From: an uncultured Bacteroidales bacterium | GTDB taxonomy: Bacteria; Bacteroidota; Bacteroidia; Bacteroidales; UBA932 | Length of the DNA stretch: 35,344 bases | Reading direction: 5' to 3' | NCBI GenBank assembly: GCA_900316045.1 | Contig: ONBM01000017.1 | Location: forward strand, 1 to 35,344 | Position numbers and translations under genes: made by a program | The notes under the pieces: generated by a model | Databases searched by the model: none | What the model saw: only the letters and a program-made list of their open reading frames with translations | What the model was told of the DNA's origin: nothing | Part shown: positions 23,699-32,615 of the stretch, one piece after another | Layout of the letters: each line of letters opens with the position of its first letter | Numbering within the stretch: position 1 is the first letter of the stretch

Positions 23699-24479
23699 TT
23701 CAACATACTTGTCGCCCGCCGACTCCATGAACACCTTGAAGCGGCTCAAATGCTGCGTAATCATTCCTTGCTACGACAATGCCGGGACGGTGCGCGATGT
23801 CACTGAAAGGGCATTGAACTTCTGCTGCGACGTCATCGTGGTGGACGACGGCAGCACAGACGGTCCTGCTGCCGCTCTGCAAGGTCTTCCCGCCAAGGTC
23901 GTCAGGCATGACCGGAATCGAGGCAAGGGGCAGGCGCTGAAAACGGGATTCCGCATTGCCGCATCGCTCGGCTTCGAGCGGGCAATCACTTTGGACTCCG
24001 ACGGGCAACACTATCCAGAGGACATCCAGGCATTCGCTGCCGCTCTTGACACGCACCCAGGCTCCATGCTCGTAGGATGCAGGAATTTACGTCACGAAAA
24101 TATGCCAGGCGGGAACACTTTCGCGAACAGGTTCTCGAATTTCTGGTTCAAAGTCCAGACCGGCAAGAGGCTCTCTGACACCCAATGCGGCTTCCGCCTC
24201 TACCAGCTACGCAAGCTTGGCTCCATGGCTTTGCTCACGAGCCGTTATGAAGCCGAACTGGAACTGCTGGTATCCCAATGCTGGAAAGGTGTTGACATCC
24301 AGGAAATCCCCATTCAAGTCTACTATCCACCCCAGTCCCAGCGCATCACCCACTTCCGCCCATTCTGGGACTTCCTGCGCATAACCATCCTAAACATCGT
24401 CCTCTGCTTCCTCGCCCTCATCTACGGCTATCCACGCAAACTAATTAACGGAATCATAAAAACTGACCGTAGACATTAA
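23685..24479 (+). CDS. Family 2 glycosyltransferase (DPM1-like)
   Basis: A GT-A fold glycosyltransferase. CCVIIPCYDNAGTV begins the nucleotide-binding domain, VVDDGSTDG binds the nucleotide sugar, TLDSDGQHYPED carries the metal-binding DxD-type motif, and DTQCGFRLYQ and EAELELLVSQCWKG follow in the usual order. A hydrophobic segment near the C-terminus (ITILNIVLCFLALIYGY) suggests membrane association. The arrangement resembles dolichol- or polyprenyl-phosphate sugar transferases. It ends the pigment operon and probably adds a sugar to the lipid product or its carrier. The start is uncertain: 23685 overlaps the dehydratase by 14 bases, while ATGs at 23652 and 23727 are also in frame. Confidence 0.83.
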   Translation: MPSSDSTYLSPADSMNTLKRLKCCVIIPCYDNAGTVRDVTERALNFCCDVIVVDDGSTDGPAAALQGLPAKVVRHDRNRGKGQALKTGFRIAASLGFERAITLDSDGQHYPEDIQAFAAALDTHPGSMLVGCRNLRHENMPGGNTFANRFSNFWFKVQTGKRLSDTQCGFRLYQLRKLGSMALLTSRYEAELELLVSQCWKGVDIQEIPIQVYYPPQSQRITHFRPFWDFLRITILNIVLCFLALIYGYPRKLINGIIKTDRRH

Positions 24480-24796
24480 TGTCTGAGGCTTCCTGGAGAA
24501 TGGATTGAGGCCCATGACGACTTCTTGCGCAAAAGAGATAGATTCTCAAATACTCCTGTTTCGCAAGTTTTAAATATTTGATTTAAAGCTCATTGAAAAG
24601 ACTTGCAAACCTTTGCCAAGGCACTTCCTTTTTATATCTACGTTACCCTCTCCCTAAATCCCTCCCCTCGGGGGAGAGACTTTGCCGGGTCGAAGGCCCT
24701 CCTTAAGAGGTGTTTCGCATTAGCGAAACTAGAGTTGAATATTATTCATCGCATAAATCATAATTTCTGGGGATTGACGACCTGTCCTTTCAGGAA
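24480..24796. other. Intergenic region with repeat-like palindromes
   Basis: There is no convincing gene in this 317-bp stretch. It contains a CCCTCCCCTCGGGGGAGAG segment (about 24657-24678), typical of dispersed GC-rich intergenic elements, and a perfect 7-bp hairpin GTTTCGC-ATTA-GCGAAAC (24712-24729) without a trailing T-run. It separates the pigment operon from the porin operon. Confidence 0.55.
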
Positions 24797-24804
24797 TAAC
24801 TTTG
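24774..24804 (+). promoter_or_regulatory. Candidate promoter of the porin operon
   Basis: TAACTTTG (24797-24804) matches TAnnTTTG, and TTGA (24774-24777) is 19 bases upstream at the -33 position. The porin ATG at 24812 is only seven bases after the element, so the transcript would have almost no leader. Confidence 0.55.
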
Positions 24805-24811
24805 CGACGAA

Positions 24812-26125
24812 ATGAAAAAGATCGTTCTCTTATTATTTTGTCCGGCATTTCTAGGGCAGGCTGCTTTAGCCCAGAACATTGCGACAAGTGCTTCCGACAG
24901 CGTCTACGAACATATCGGAGGCAGAAGACTCACTCTCGGCGGGTACGGCGAGGCAGCATATTCAAGAAACTTCTACAGCGACAATGTCTACAGGTACTCA
25001 AGTCCCGAAAGTTACAAGAACGAGCCTAGCCACGGCAGGTTCGACATTCCACACGCCGTTTTTTACATTAGCTACGACTTTGGCAAAGGCTGGACGCTGA
25101 GTTCCGAAATAGAATTCGAGCACACTGGAACTGGTTCTTCCACAGAGAAGGAGTTCGACGAAGGAGGAGAATGGGAGCTTGAGAACGAGAAAGGCGGAGA
25201 AGTTGAGCTGGAGCAGTTCTGGATCCAGAAGACTTTTGCATCATGGCTGAGCATAAGAGCAGGGCACATAGTCGTGCCGGTAGGGCTCGCGAATGCTCAC
25301 CACGAACCACTTAACTATTTCACGGTATACAGGCCAGAAGGCGAATACACGATCCTCCCTTGCACATGGCATGACACTGGAATCAGCCTCTGGGGCAGAG
25401 CGAAGGACTGGAGATACGAATTGCAGCTGCTGGCCGGCCTCGACGGGTTCATGTTCGACAGGGAAGGCTGGATACATAATGGAGCCGGTTCTCCTTACGA
25501 ATTCAAGGTCGCCAACAAATACGGTCTTGCGGCAAGGGTTGATAACTATTCGGTCAAAGGTCTAAGAATAGGAATGAGCGGATATTTCGGACGCGCCATG
25601 CACAACTCCTATCCTCATGACCTTGAAGGAGATGGCAAAAAATACGACAACGTCAAGGGCAACGTTGCCATCGGCAGCATAGATTTCACCTACGACGACC
25701 ACGACTGGATCATAAGAGGCAATGCCGATTACGGCTACCTCAGCGATGCCTCGACCATCAGCTACATAAAAAGGAACCTGGCTGCGAACAATTCTCCTTA
25801 CAAGAAAAATCCAGTAGGGAAAAATGCCGTAGCGGTAGGAGCCGAAGGCGGTTACGACATATTCTCTCTTTTCAACAGCAAACGCTTGGACGGCCAGAAA
25901 TTCTTCGTCTTCGCTCGTTACGAATATTACAATTCCTATATTCCTGCCAAAGACCAGCAGAGGTACCCGTATACAGGGAAAATCAGAGTTGCCGGAGGAA
26001 TAAACTATCACCCAATAAGGCAGATAGCGATAAAGGCAGAATTCAGCGAAAGGTTCTTCCACAAGACCTACAACAATGAGCCCTCGATAAACATAGGAAT
26101 CGCCTACGAGGGATTCTTCAAATAA
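24812..26125 (+). CDS. Outer membrane beta-barrel porin
   Basis: A 437-residue protein with a signal peptide (residues 1-21, ending ALAQ) and strongly alternating hydrophobic/polar segments with many aromatic residues, as in outer membrane barrels. LGGYGEAAYSRNF near the start, GRFDIPHAVFYISYDFGKGWTLSSEIEFEH, IRAGHIVVPVGLANAHHEP and the C-terminal INIGIAYEGFFK with terminal aromatic residue fit phosphate-selective OprO/OprP-like barrels of Bacteroidota. It has no TonB plug. It is first in a likely operon with the imelysin and diheme cytochrome lipoproteins, which suggests passage of an iron or metal substrate, though this is inference. Confidence 0.8.
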   Translation: MKKIVLLLFCPAFLGQAALAQNIATSASDSVYEHIGGRRLTLGGYGEAAYSRNFYSDNVYRYSSPESYKNEPSHGRFDIPHAVFYISYDFGKGWTLSSEIEFEHTGTGSSTEKEFDEGGEWELENEKGGEVELEQFWIQKTFASWLSIRAGHIVVPVGLANAHHEPLNYFTVYRPEGEYTILPCTWHDTGISLWGRAKDWRYELQLLAGLDGFMFDREGWIHNGAGSPYEFKVANKYGLAARVDNYSVKGLRIGMSGYFGRAMHNSYPHDLEGDGKKYDNVKGNVAIGSIDFTYDDHDWIIRGNADYGYLSDASTISYIKRNLAANNSPYKKNPVGKNAVAVGAEGGYDIFSLFNSKRLDGQKFFVFARYEYYNSYIPAKDQQRYPYTGKIRVAGGINYHPIRQIAIKAEFSERFFHKTYNNEPSINIGIAYEGFFK

Positions 26126-26152
26126 TGAATATATACAAACAGCAAAGACAAT

Positions 26153-27403
26153 ATGAATAAAGTCGAAAAACTATTTCTGGCATCGCTGGCGGCAGCAGCC
26201 CTGACGCTTGCCTTCTCGTCCTGCAACAATGACGATGACAAAACCGATGGCATCGATAAGCAGAATGCCGAATTAGAGGCCGTTGCAAAGCAATATGTGG
26301 GCAGCACGGTCAACCTTACCTACAGCCTGCTGGCCACCGAGACACAGAAACTTTACGAAGACCTGCTTGCCTTGAAGACCAAGATGAAAGGAGGAGCTTC
26401 TGCCTCCCAGAGCGAGATTGACGACATCTGCGCAGAATTCCTCCTGGCAAGAGGCTATTACGAGGAATCCGAGGCGTTCCTCTTCGGAGCAGCCACTGAC
26501 TTCGGAATCGATCCCCACATCGACACCTGGCCGCTAGACCTGCAAGGCCTAGCCGATGCGCTCAGCAACAAGACTCAGATGTCCAACCTGGACGCCGAAA
26601 ACGAGGACGACGCAATCGCCTATGCCGCAGGGAAACTGGGTCAGGAACTTTTAGGCTTTCACGGAATAGAATTCGTGATATTCCGGGATGGAAAGAACCG
26701 CGAGGCATCAGCCTTCAATGGCAATGAAGGGCATGCCACATTCAAGAATACTGGCGTAACCGGACTGGAAGAAATCATCTATGCAACTGCGGTAGCTGGC
26801 GACCTTCGCGACCGCTGCTGGCAGATGGAAGTTAGCTGGAACGAGAATGCCCCTGCAGAACATGCTAAGAGAGTTGAAGACCTGGAGCTGCCTAGCCGCA
26901 TACAGGGCAATGGTTACACGTACGGTCAGAACTTCCTTGCGGCAACGAAGTCAGGCTCAACATACGCCACATGGATCGCCGCCATGAGAGACCTCGTAAA
27001 TGCTGGCTGCATGAATATATGCAATGAGGTCGCTAACACGAAAATAGGAAATCCATATTCGGGAGAGGATCCGAACTACATAGAATCGCCTTACTCGCAA
27101 AGGTCATTCTACGACTTCGAGGACAACATGGAAAGCATCTGGAACTGCCTGAATGGCGGACGGAGCGAATCGCGAGACACAGGGAAATCCTTGATGGCAT
27201 TCGTGCAAGAGAACAATCCGTCAATGGCTTCGTCCATCAACAAGGCCTACGAGGCTGCAATCGCCGCGCTGAAAACCTGCCAGGCACTGCCAGGAGGCTT
27301 CGTCAACAACACTTCAGCGAAAGAGGTTGGCGTCGCGCAGGCAGCGATCAACGACTTGAACACCGAATTGTCAAAGCTAGACCAATGGCTTGGCACTCTA
27401 TAG
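26153..27403 (+). CDS. Imelysin-family lipoprotein (M75-like)
   Basis: A lipoprotein whose signal ends in FSSC with Cys24 lipidated, followed by acidic NNDDDK. The imelysin signature GxHxxE is present as GFHGIEFVIF at about residue 166. The rest is helical, with conserved aromatic and acidic patches including SPYSQRSFYDFEDNMESIWNCLNG. Imelysins are periplasmic or outer-membrane iron-regulated proteins; enzyme activity was proposed from the motif but is not established. Length is 416 residues, typical. It lies 27 bases after the porin and 69 before the diheme cytochrome, the same pairing of imelysin and diheme protein seen in iron-regulated operons of other bacteria. Confidence 0.87.
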   Translation: MNKVEKLFLASLAAAALTLAFSSCNNDDDKTDGIDKQNAELEAVAKQYVGSTVNLTYSLLATETQKLYEDLLALKTKMKGGASASQSEIDDICAEFLLARGYYEESEAFLFGAATDFGIDPHIDTWPLDLQGLADALSNKTQMSNLDAENEDDAIAYAAGKLGQELLGFHGIEFVIFRDGKNREASAFNGNEGHATFKNTGVTGLEEIIYATAVAGDLRDRCWQMEVSWNENAPAEHAKRVEDLELPSRIQGNGYTYGQNFLAATKSGSTYATWIAAMRDLVNAGCMNICNEVANTKIGNPYSGEDPNYIESPYSQRSFYDFEDNMESIWNCLNGGRSESRDTGKSLMAFVQENNPSMASSINKAYEAAIAALKTCQALPGGFVNNTSAKEVGVAQAAINDLNTELSKLDQWLGTL

Positions 27404-27426
27404 CATAGATTGATTTGAATCAGGAA

Positions 27427-27454
27427 GCCGGCTGATGCGCAATCATTGGCCGGC
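27427..27454. other. Intergenic hairpin between imelysin and cytochrome genes
   Basis: GCCGGCTGAT and ATCATTGGCCGGC can pair around a GCGCA loop with a small bulge. It ends 18 bases before the cytochrome start. There is no T-run, so it is more likely a processing or stability element than a full terminator. Confidence 0.45.
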
Positions 27455-27472
27455 AATTTATGGAAAGACAAA

Positions 27473-29170
27473 ATGAGAAAACATATTAATATACTACTGG
27501 CTGCATTGGCTGCCATCTGCGTCGCCTCCTGCAAAGATGAAGATCCCGTGAACACAGGAACGACGATAAAGGAGCATGAATATATTGGCAAAGCGACAGG
27601 TAATTTCTCGGCTGACGAATGGTATCCGGGAGGAGAGCTCGGCACCACGGACAACGTGCAATCCGGATGCTACGAAGATGAGACGCCAGCCGTGAACAAC
27701 CAAGGGCTCTTCACTGCCTTCCAGAACGGAGAGGCCTCATTCGAGCGCAATTTCACTGTGGACACCAGACCGTTCAACGGCTTGGGACCGGCATATCTGA
27801 GATCCAGCTGCCTTGACTGCCATCCTGGTTACGGGCATGGGAAACGCCAGAGCAGCTATCCATCTAAATTCGGAAACGGGTATCTTTTGGCAATCTATCA
27901 CCCGGCAGAACCTGGCAGCAATGACGGACCTTATATTAGCGAGGTGACAGGAATGCCTCAGACAAATGCATCGTATCCTTTCAAAACTCCTTTGGATGGT
28001 GAAAAAATAACTATCACGTGGACTCCGGTCGCAGCGATGGAGAGCGGGCTTCCGATGCAGTTCAAGGATGGCGAGACTTACGAGCTCATCTACCCGACCG
28101 TTTCCATTCCTACGGATGCATTCAACACTGACCCTCAGCCATCTAACATAGAAGTCCGCCTGGAGTCTACGATAGGAATCATCGGGACGGGAGTCATAGA
28201 TGCCATCCCGCAGGACTCCATAATAGCGCAGTACAGGAAAGAGGCCCAGTTCGTCGATCTGAACCCAAGCTTCTGGGACAAGGCTGCAGGCGACATGGCG
28301 GCTACTGCATGGTACAGCCTTACGACACCAGGGCGCTATGCGGACGGCACTTCTACTACTGCCAGCGACAAGCTTCTCAAACGTTACACCTACGCTCTTA
28401 CCAGAGCCACCCTTCAGGACGGGCCAGGAGCGAACGCAATCTGGAACATTACCAACGTGAGCAGGAGCGACCGTCATTTCCTCTACACGACGAATGCGTG
28501 GGCAAAAGCGATGAGCGAAAATAAAGAGGTCATCGCTGCAATCAAAGCCAATCCGGATAGTCCTTATTACGCCGATGGCACGGACGAAGGGATAGCCGCC
28601 GCAGTTAGAGCCCTACTCAGCCCAGGCACGGACCAGTTCGACAACGAATACCACAATTTTTCTCCAGAGATGGACGATGACACATATTACAATTTTCTAG
28701 TATGGCACAGGGGCTTGGCGATTCCCAGGGCGCGTAATCTTCAGGACAAAGACGTGCAAAGAGGCAAAGAATTATTTCTGGCGATGGGCTGCGCAGCCTG
28801 CCATAAGCCTACCTGGCATACCGGGCCGGACAATTACTGGGCGCCCGAAAGCATAGGAGGCAGGCAGCTTCCTCGTTATGCCAACCAGACTATTCATCCA
28901 TATTCAGACTTCATCCAGCACAGGCTGCACATGAAGAACGACATCCACGGCTCTTGGTGCCGCACGACTCCGCTTTGGGGCAGAGGCCTTAGCTTCTCGA
29001 ATACTGGCGCTGAAGACCGCCTGCACGACTGCCGCGCTCGCAACGAGGTTGAAGCCATAATGTGGCATGCCTACAGCAAGGAATCCGATGCCTACGACTC
29101 TGCCGTGCAATTCTACAATCTGCCGAAAGGGGATCGTGATGCCGTGGTCAAGTTCCTAAGATCAATCTGA
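27473..29170 (+). CDS. Diheme c-type cytochrome lipoprotein (thiol oxidoreductase-like, DUF1111)
   Basis: A lipoprotein (Cys20 in the lipobox VASC) with two haem c attachment sites: C113-LD-C116-H117 and CAACH near residue 440. SCLDCHPGYGHG near the start and a C-terminal cytochrome domain with GRQLPRYANQTIHPYSDFIQH and WCRTTPLWGRGL match the diheme proteins once annotated as thiol oxidoreductases and now linked to imelysins. It would carry electrons at the outer membrane, perhaps reducing or oxidising iron. The start ATG at 27473 is chosen because it precedes the signal peptide; a TTG at 27446 would only add unrelated residues. CcsBA follows after two bases and provides the haem attachment. 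Confidence 0.88.
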   Translation: MRKHINILLAALAAICVASCKDEDPVNTGTTIKEHEYIGKATGNFSADEWYPGGELGTTDNVQSGCYEDETPAVNNQGLFTAFQNGEASFERNFTVDTRPFNGLGPAYLRSSCLDCHPGYGHGKRQSSYPSKFGNGYLLAIYHPAEPGSNDGPYISEVTGMPQTNASYPFKTPLDGEKITITWTPVAAMESGLPMQFKDGETYELIYPTVSIPTDAFNTDPQPSNIEVRLESTIGIIGTGVIDAIPQDSIIAQYRKEAQFVDLNPSFWDKAAGDMAATAWYSLTTPGRYADGTSTTASDKLLKRYTYALTRATLQDGPGANAIWNITNVSRSDRHFLYTTNAWAKAMSENKEVIAAIKANPDSPYYADGTDEGIAAAVRALLSPGTDQFDNEYHNFSPEMDDDTYYNFLVWHRGLAIPRARNLQDKDVQRGKELFLAMGCAACHKPTWHTGPDNYWAPESIGGRQLPRYANQTIHPYSDFIQHRLHMKNDIHGSWCRTTPLWGRGLSFSNTGAEDRLHDCRARNEVEAIMWHAYSKESDAYDSAVQFYNLPKGDRDAVVKFLRSI

Positions 29171-29172
29171 TT

Positions 29173-31317
29173 TTGAAAAGGATTGAGAAAATAATTGGCT
29201 TGGCCTATGCGGCGTTGATCCTGGCAATGGGCCTCGCGACCGTGGCCGAAAAATTCAGGGGGACGGAATTCGCATCTGCTCATTTTTACGGCTCATGGTG
29301 GTTCATCTGCCTATGGGCTGTTCTCGTCCTCGCTAGCACGATATTCATCATCAAGAGATTGAGACATTCCGCCGACAAGGTTTCCGTTATCCTGACGCAT
29401 TCCTCGATGGTGGTCATTCTGGCAGGAGCCCTCATCACTCATCTAACCTCGCAAGACGGAATGGTTCATTTGCGCGAAGGAGAGACCTCGGCCACATACA
29501 CCGCAATGGCGAAAGGTTCCGAAAGAACAGCATCTCTGCCATTTGAGTTAAAGCTTATCAATTTCGACGTTAAGCATAATCCGGGGACAGAAACCGCAAA
29601 GGACTATGTCTCATCGGTCGAGCTCATGGGGCGGCCCTATGAAGTTTCAATGAACCATATTCTTAAATATAAAGGATGGCGGCTCTATCAGGCCTCTTTT
29701 GACGAGGACTTGAAGGGCAGCTATCTTCGGATCACGGTAGACCCCATCGGAGTGCCAGTGACATATTCAGGATACCTCATATTCTTCATTGCCATGCTCT
29801 GGGTCCTGGTCAGCCCTAAAGGCCGCTACCGCAGAATCATACGGAAATTCATGGCTTCGGCGCTTCTGGGAACCACAGTTTTCCTGACATCTGGATTTTC
29901 GGCAGCGGCTGCGCAGCTACCAGACGGAAAAACGATTCCTGAAGGCATCGCTTCTGAAATCGGGAGGCTTCTAGTAAATCATAATGGCAGGCTCTGCGAG
30001 TTCGACGCCTATTCCCTGGATTTTCTCAGGAAGGTAAGCGGAGGCTCCGACTACGATGCACTTACGCCCTCGCAAGTGGTGGAAGGGATATTTTTCCATG
30101 CTGACAACTGGGAAGGCAAGGCTCTCATCAAAGTAAAGTCCAAAGCGCTTAGAGATGCGGTGGGGCTTCGAAAGCTTAGCTCAGTGAGTGATTTCTTCCA
30201 GAATGGGAACTACATATTAAATGAATATGTTCAAGAATATGCCGAAGGCAACAAAGACAAGCTTCATAAAGCCGCCGCAGACGTCGATGATAAACTAGTG
30301 CTGATTTCAACCCTCATTCAAGAAGGCCCTCCGTTCGCAGGAGATCGGGATTCCGTCAAGAACGCTCTCGCATATCTGTATTTCTGCATGCGCTCCGGAG
30401 ACATGGAAGGGGCGGAAAGCGCGATAGGAAAAATCCGGGCTTTGCAGGAAAACATTGAGGGAAGGCCATCGGAACGCAAAATAATGGCAGAGAGGCTGTA
30501 CAATGCCGTGCCTGTCCCAACGTTATTGTTCATGCTGAACCTGACTGTCGGCTTTCTCCTGCTTTTCAGCCTCATCATCAACATCATATCAAGAGGCAGC
30601 CTGCCATCCAAGGTGGAACGAATATTTTCCTACTTCCTGCTTTCCGCGAGTTTCCTTTTGCTGAGTTGCTTCATGGCGCTAAGGTGGATGATAAGCGGGA
30701 ATATTCCGATGGGCAACGGTTACGAAACCATGCTGCTGCTCGCATGGCTCGTAATGTTCTTCGCGCTACTGATGATAGTCCTGACCAGGAATCCAAAATC
30801 AGTGGTGATTCCTGCCTTCGCCTTGATGGTCAGCGGATTCTTTCTGCTGGTAAGCCACATCAACCTGATGAATCCGGCGATTACGCCAAGGATGCCGGTG
30901 CTTAATTCTCCTATCCTAAGCCTGCACGTAAGCCTGGTGATGATGTCTTACGCTATGCTCTCGATAACATTCATAAGCGGCATCGCAGGCATCTGCCTGG
31001 CAGGCGAGACGAAAACCTGCGACGGCCTTGCTGACCTTTCCAGGCTGCTTCTTTACCCAGCGATAACATGCCTTGGCCTCGGAATTTTCATCGGGGCTGT
31101 CTGGGCGAACATCAGCTGGGGTACCTACTGGAGCTGGGACCCGAAAGAGACATGGGCACTGATAACATTCATGGTTTACGCCGTAGCTATTCATGACACT
31201 CCGCTCACTGGCAATGCGAAACGCTTTCACATATTCATGATTCTGGCTTTTATGAGCATAGTCATGACCTATTTCGGGGTGAACTATCTGCTAGGAGGAA
31301 TGCACTCTTACGCATAA
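29173..31317 (+). CDS. ccsA: CcsBA-type cytochrome c synthase (ResB-CcsA fusion)
   Basis: A 714-residue inner-membrane protein that moves haem outward and joins it to CxxCH motifs (system II). Residues 1 to about 250 form a short ResB-like part with two early membrane segments, a periplasmic region (ITHLTSQDGMVHLREGETS) and a third segment. The C-terminal CcsA part carries the haem-handling WGTYWSWDPKETWALITF motif near residue 650 and multiple membrane segments, ending GVNYLLGGMHSYA. The start appears to be TTG at 29173, two bases after the cytochrome stop. It probably matures the diheme lipoprotein just upstream. Confidence 0.9.
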   Translation: MKRIEKIIGLAYAALILAMGLATVAEKFRGTEFASAHFYGSWWFICLWAVLVLASTIFIIKRLRHSADKVSVILTHSSMVVILAGALITHLTSQDGMVHLREGETSATYTAMAKGSERTASLPFELKLINFDVKHNPGTETAKDYVSSVELMGRPYEVSMNHILKYKGWRLYQASFDEDLKGSYLRITVDPIGVPVTYSGYLIFFIAMLWVLVSPKGRYRRIIRKFMASALLGTTVFLTSGFSAAAAQLPDGKTIPEGIASEIGRLLVNHNGRLCEFDAYSLDFLRKVSGGSDYDALTPSQVVEGIFFHADNWEGKALIKVKSKALRDAVGLRKLSSVSDFFQNGNYILNEYVQEYAEGNKDKLHKAAADVDDKLVLISTLIQEGPPFAGDRDSVKNALAYLYFCMRSGDMEGAESAIGKIRALQENIEGRPSERKIMAERLYNAVPVPTLLFMLNLTVGFLLLFSLIINIISRGSLPSKVERIFSYFLLSASFLLLSCFMALRWMISGNIPMGNGYETMLLLAWLVMFFALLMIVLTRNPKSVVIPAFALMVSGFFLLVSHINLMNPAITPRMPVLNSPILSLHVSLVMMSYAMLSITFISGIAGICLAGETKTCDGLADLSRLLLYPAITCLGLGIFIGAVWANISWGTYWSWDPKETWALITFMVYAVAIHDTPLTGNAKRFHIFMILAFMSIVMTYFGVNYLLGGMHSYA

Positions 31318-31348
31318 AAAAAATTCGTTATATTAAAACAAAAAAGCA

Positions 31349-32458
31349 ATGATGAAGAAATTTACTCTTGGCATCGTGAACATGCAGCAGAAGGCATATT
31401 CAAATTCCAACAACGATAAAGAAATTCACATCCTCTCCAGCATCAATGACCCTTTGCAAGATTTCGAGCACCAGCTTTCCGCGATTCTTGATGCCTGGAG
31501 ACAAGTAGCAGAGACAGAATCCGTAAAGCCAGTTTTCCAGAGGTTCTACCTGAGCGACATAGCCAATCAGGCCGAGGCGGTGCAGGATGCTATCATAGGA
31601 CATGAATACCCTGCCTCCATGATTCAGCAGGCACCCGCGAACGGAACGAAAATAGCGTTATGGGCTATCTACATGACAAATGCTCAGACGAAGAAGCTTG
31701 AGGACGGGCTTTTTCAAGTCACATCCGGTTATGGCAGTTTCTACTGGTCCACATGCATGACCGCCCCCGAAGGAACACCTGAAGAACAGACTGACAAGAT
31801 AATGCGCAGATATATCAGACAACTAGAAGATAACGATATGACTCTGGCTCAGAATTGCCTGCGCACATGGTTTTTCGTAAATGACATTGACAATAACTAT
31901 CACGGAATGGTCGTGGCAAGGAACAAGGTGTTTTCTGAACAAGGGCTGACCACCGACACGCATTTCATCGCAAGCACAGGCATTGGCGGCAGGACTGCAA
32001 ACATGCATGCACTGGTAACTATGGAAGCCTTAGCTGCATCAGGAGTCGATTCGTCGAGAATCCATTATCTCTACGCTCTCGACAGATTGAACCGGACAAG
32101 CGAATATGGCGTAAGTTTCGAGCGAGGAACGTTTATTGACATGTCTTCTTGCCGCAAGGTCTTCATCTCTGGCACGGCAAGCATAGACAACAAAGGCAGG
32201 ATAGTCTTTGAGAAAGATGTTCTAGGCCAGGCGAAACGAATGATGGGCAATATCGAGGCTCTGCTGAAAGAAGGAGGATGCTGCCTAGGCGATGTTCAGG
32301 AGGCGGTGGTATATTTACGCGACCTCGCCGATTACCAAATTTTGAAAAATTTCTTCGACGTTGAATATCCGGATTTCCCTCACCTCATCGTCCTTGCTCA
32401 CGTCTGCCGCCCAGGCTGGCTGATAGAGACCGAGTGCATGGCGATGAAATATAAATGA
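31349..32458 (+). CDS. RidA/YjgF-fold protein, chorismatase-like
   Basis: A 369-residue protein with a C-terminal RidA-like domain: TSYGVSF-like strand (TSEYGVSFERG), VFISGTASIDNKG, LLKEGGCCLGDVQEAVVYLRD and the final HVCRPGWLIETECMAMKY, where R and E occupy the ligand-binding positions of RidA. The middle segment LRTWFFVNDIDNNYHGMVVARNKVF and STGIGG recall the FkbO/Hyg5/XanB2 chorismatases, which also have about 340 residues and a doubled RidA fold. Those enzymes release hydroxybenzoates or related acids from chorismate; XanB2 makes 3-hydroxybenzoate for xanthomonadin. I cannot decide by eye between a chorismatase and a generic Rid protein. ATG at 31349 or 31352. It lies 31 bases after CcsBA. 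Confidence 0.6.
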   Translation: MMKKFTLGIVNMQQKAYSNSNNDKEIHILSSINDPLQDFEHQLSAILDAWRQVAETESVKPVFQRFYLSDIANQAEAVQDAIIGHEYPASMIQQAPANGTKIALWAIYMTNAQTKKLEDGLFQVTSGYGSFYWSTCMTAPEGTPEEQTDKIMRRYIRQLEDNDMTLAQNCLRTWFFVNDIDNNYHGMVVARNKVFSEQGLTTDTHFIASTGIGGRTANMHALVTMEALAASGVDSSRIHYLYALDRLNRTSEYGVSFERGTFIDMSSCRKVFISGTASIDNKGRIVFEKDVLGQAKRMMGNIEALLKEGGCCLGDVQEAVVYLRDLADYQILKNFFDVEYPDFPHLIVLAHVCRPGWLIETECMAMKYK

Positions 32459-32475
32459 AGAATTCTTAAACAAAT

Positions 32476-32506
32476 TTTGACATTTCAGGATTAATCTATA
32501 TTTTTG
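32476..32506 (+). promoter_or_regulatory. Promoter of the tRNA-Gln gene
   Basis: TTTG at 32476-32479, a 19-base spacer and TATTTTTG at 32499-32506 give a full match to the Bacteroidota promoter TTTG-N19-TAnnTTTG. The tRNA starts at 32541, leaving a leader of about 30 bases. Confidence 0.7.
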
Positions 32507-32540
32507 CAAACCGATTGCAGGTCGACTGCGGTCGTCTCAT

Positions 32541-32611
32541 TGAGATATGGTGTAATGGTAGCACTACAGATTCTGGCTCTGTCAGTGAGGGTTCGAATCC
32601 TTCTATCTCAA
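32541..32611 (+). tRNA. tRNA-Gln (anticodon CTG)
   Basis: A complete cloverleaf: acceptor TGAGATA/TATCTCA, D-stem GTG/CAC, anticodon stem ACAGA/TCTGT with loop TTCTGGC (anticodon CTG at 32573-32575), and T-arm GAGGG-TTCGAAT-CCTTC with one G-U pair. The discriminator base is A at 32611 and no CCA is encoded. A strong terminator hairpin follows at once. Confidence 0.93.
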
Positions 32612-32615
32612 CTTC

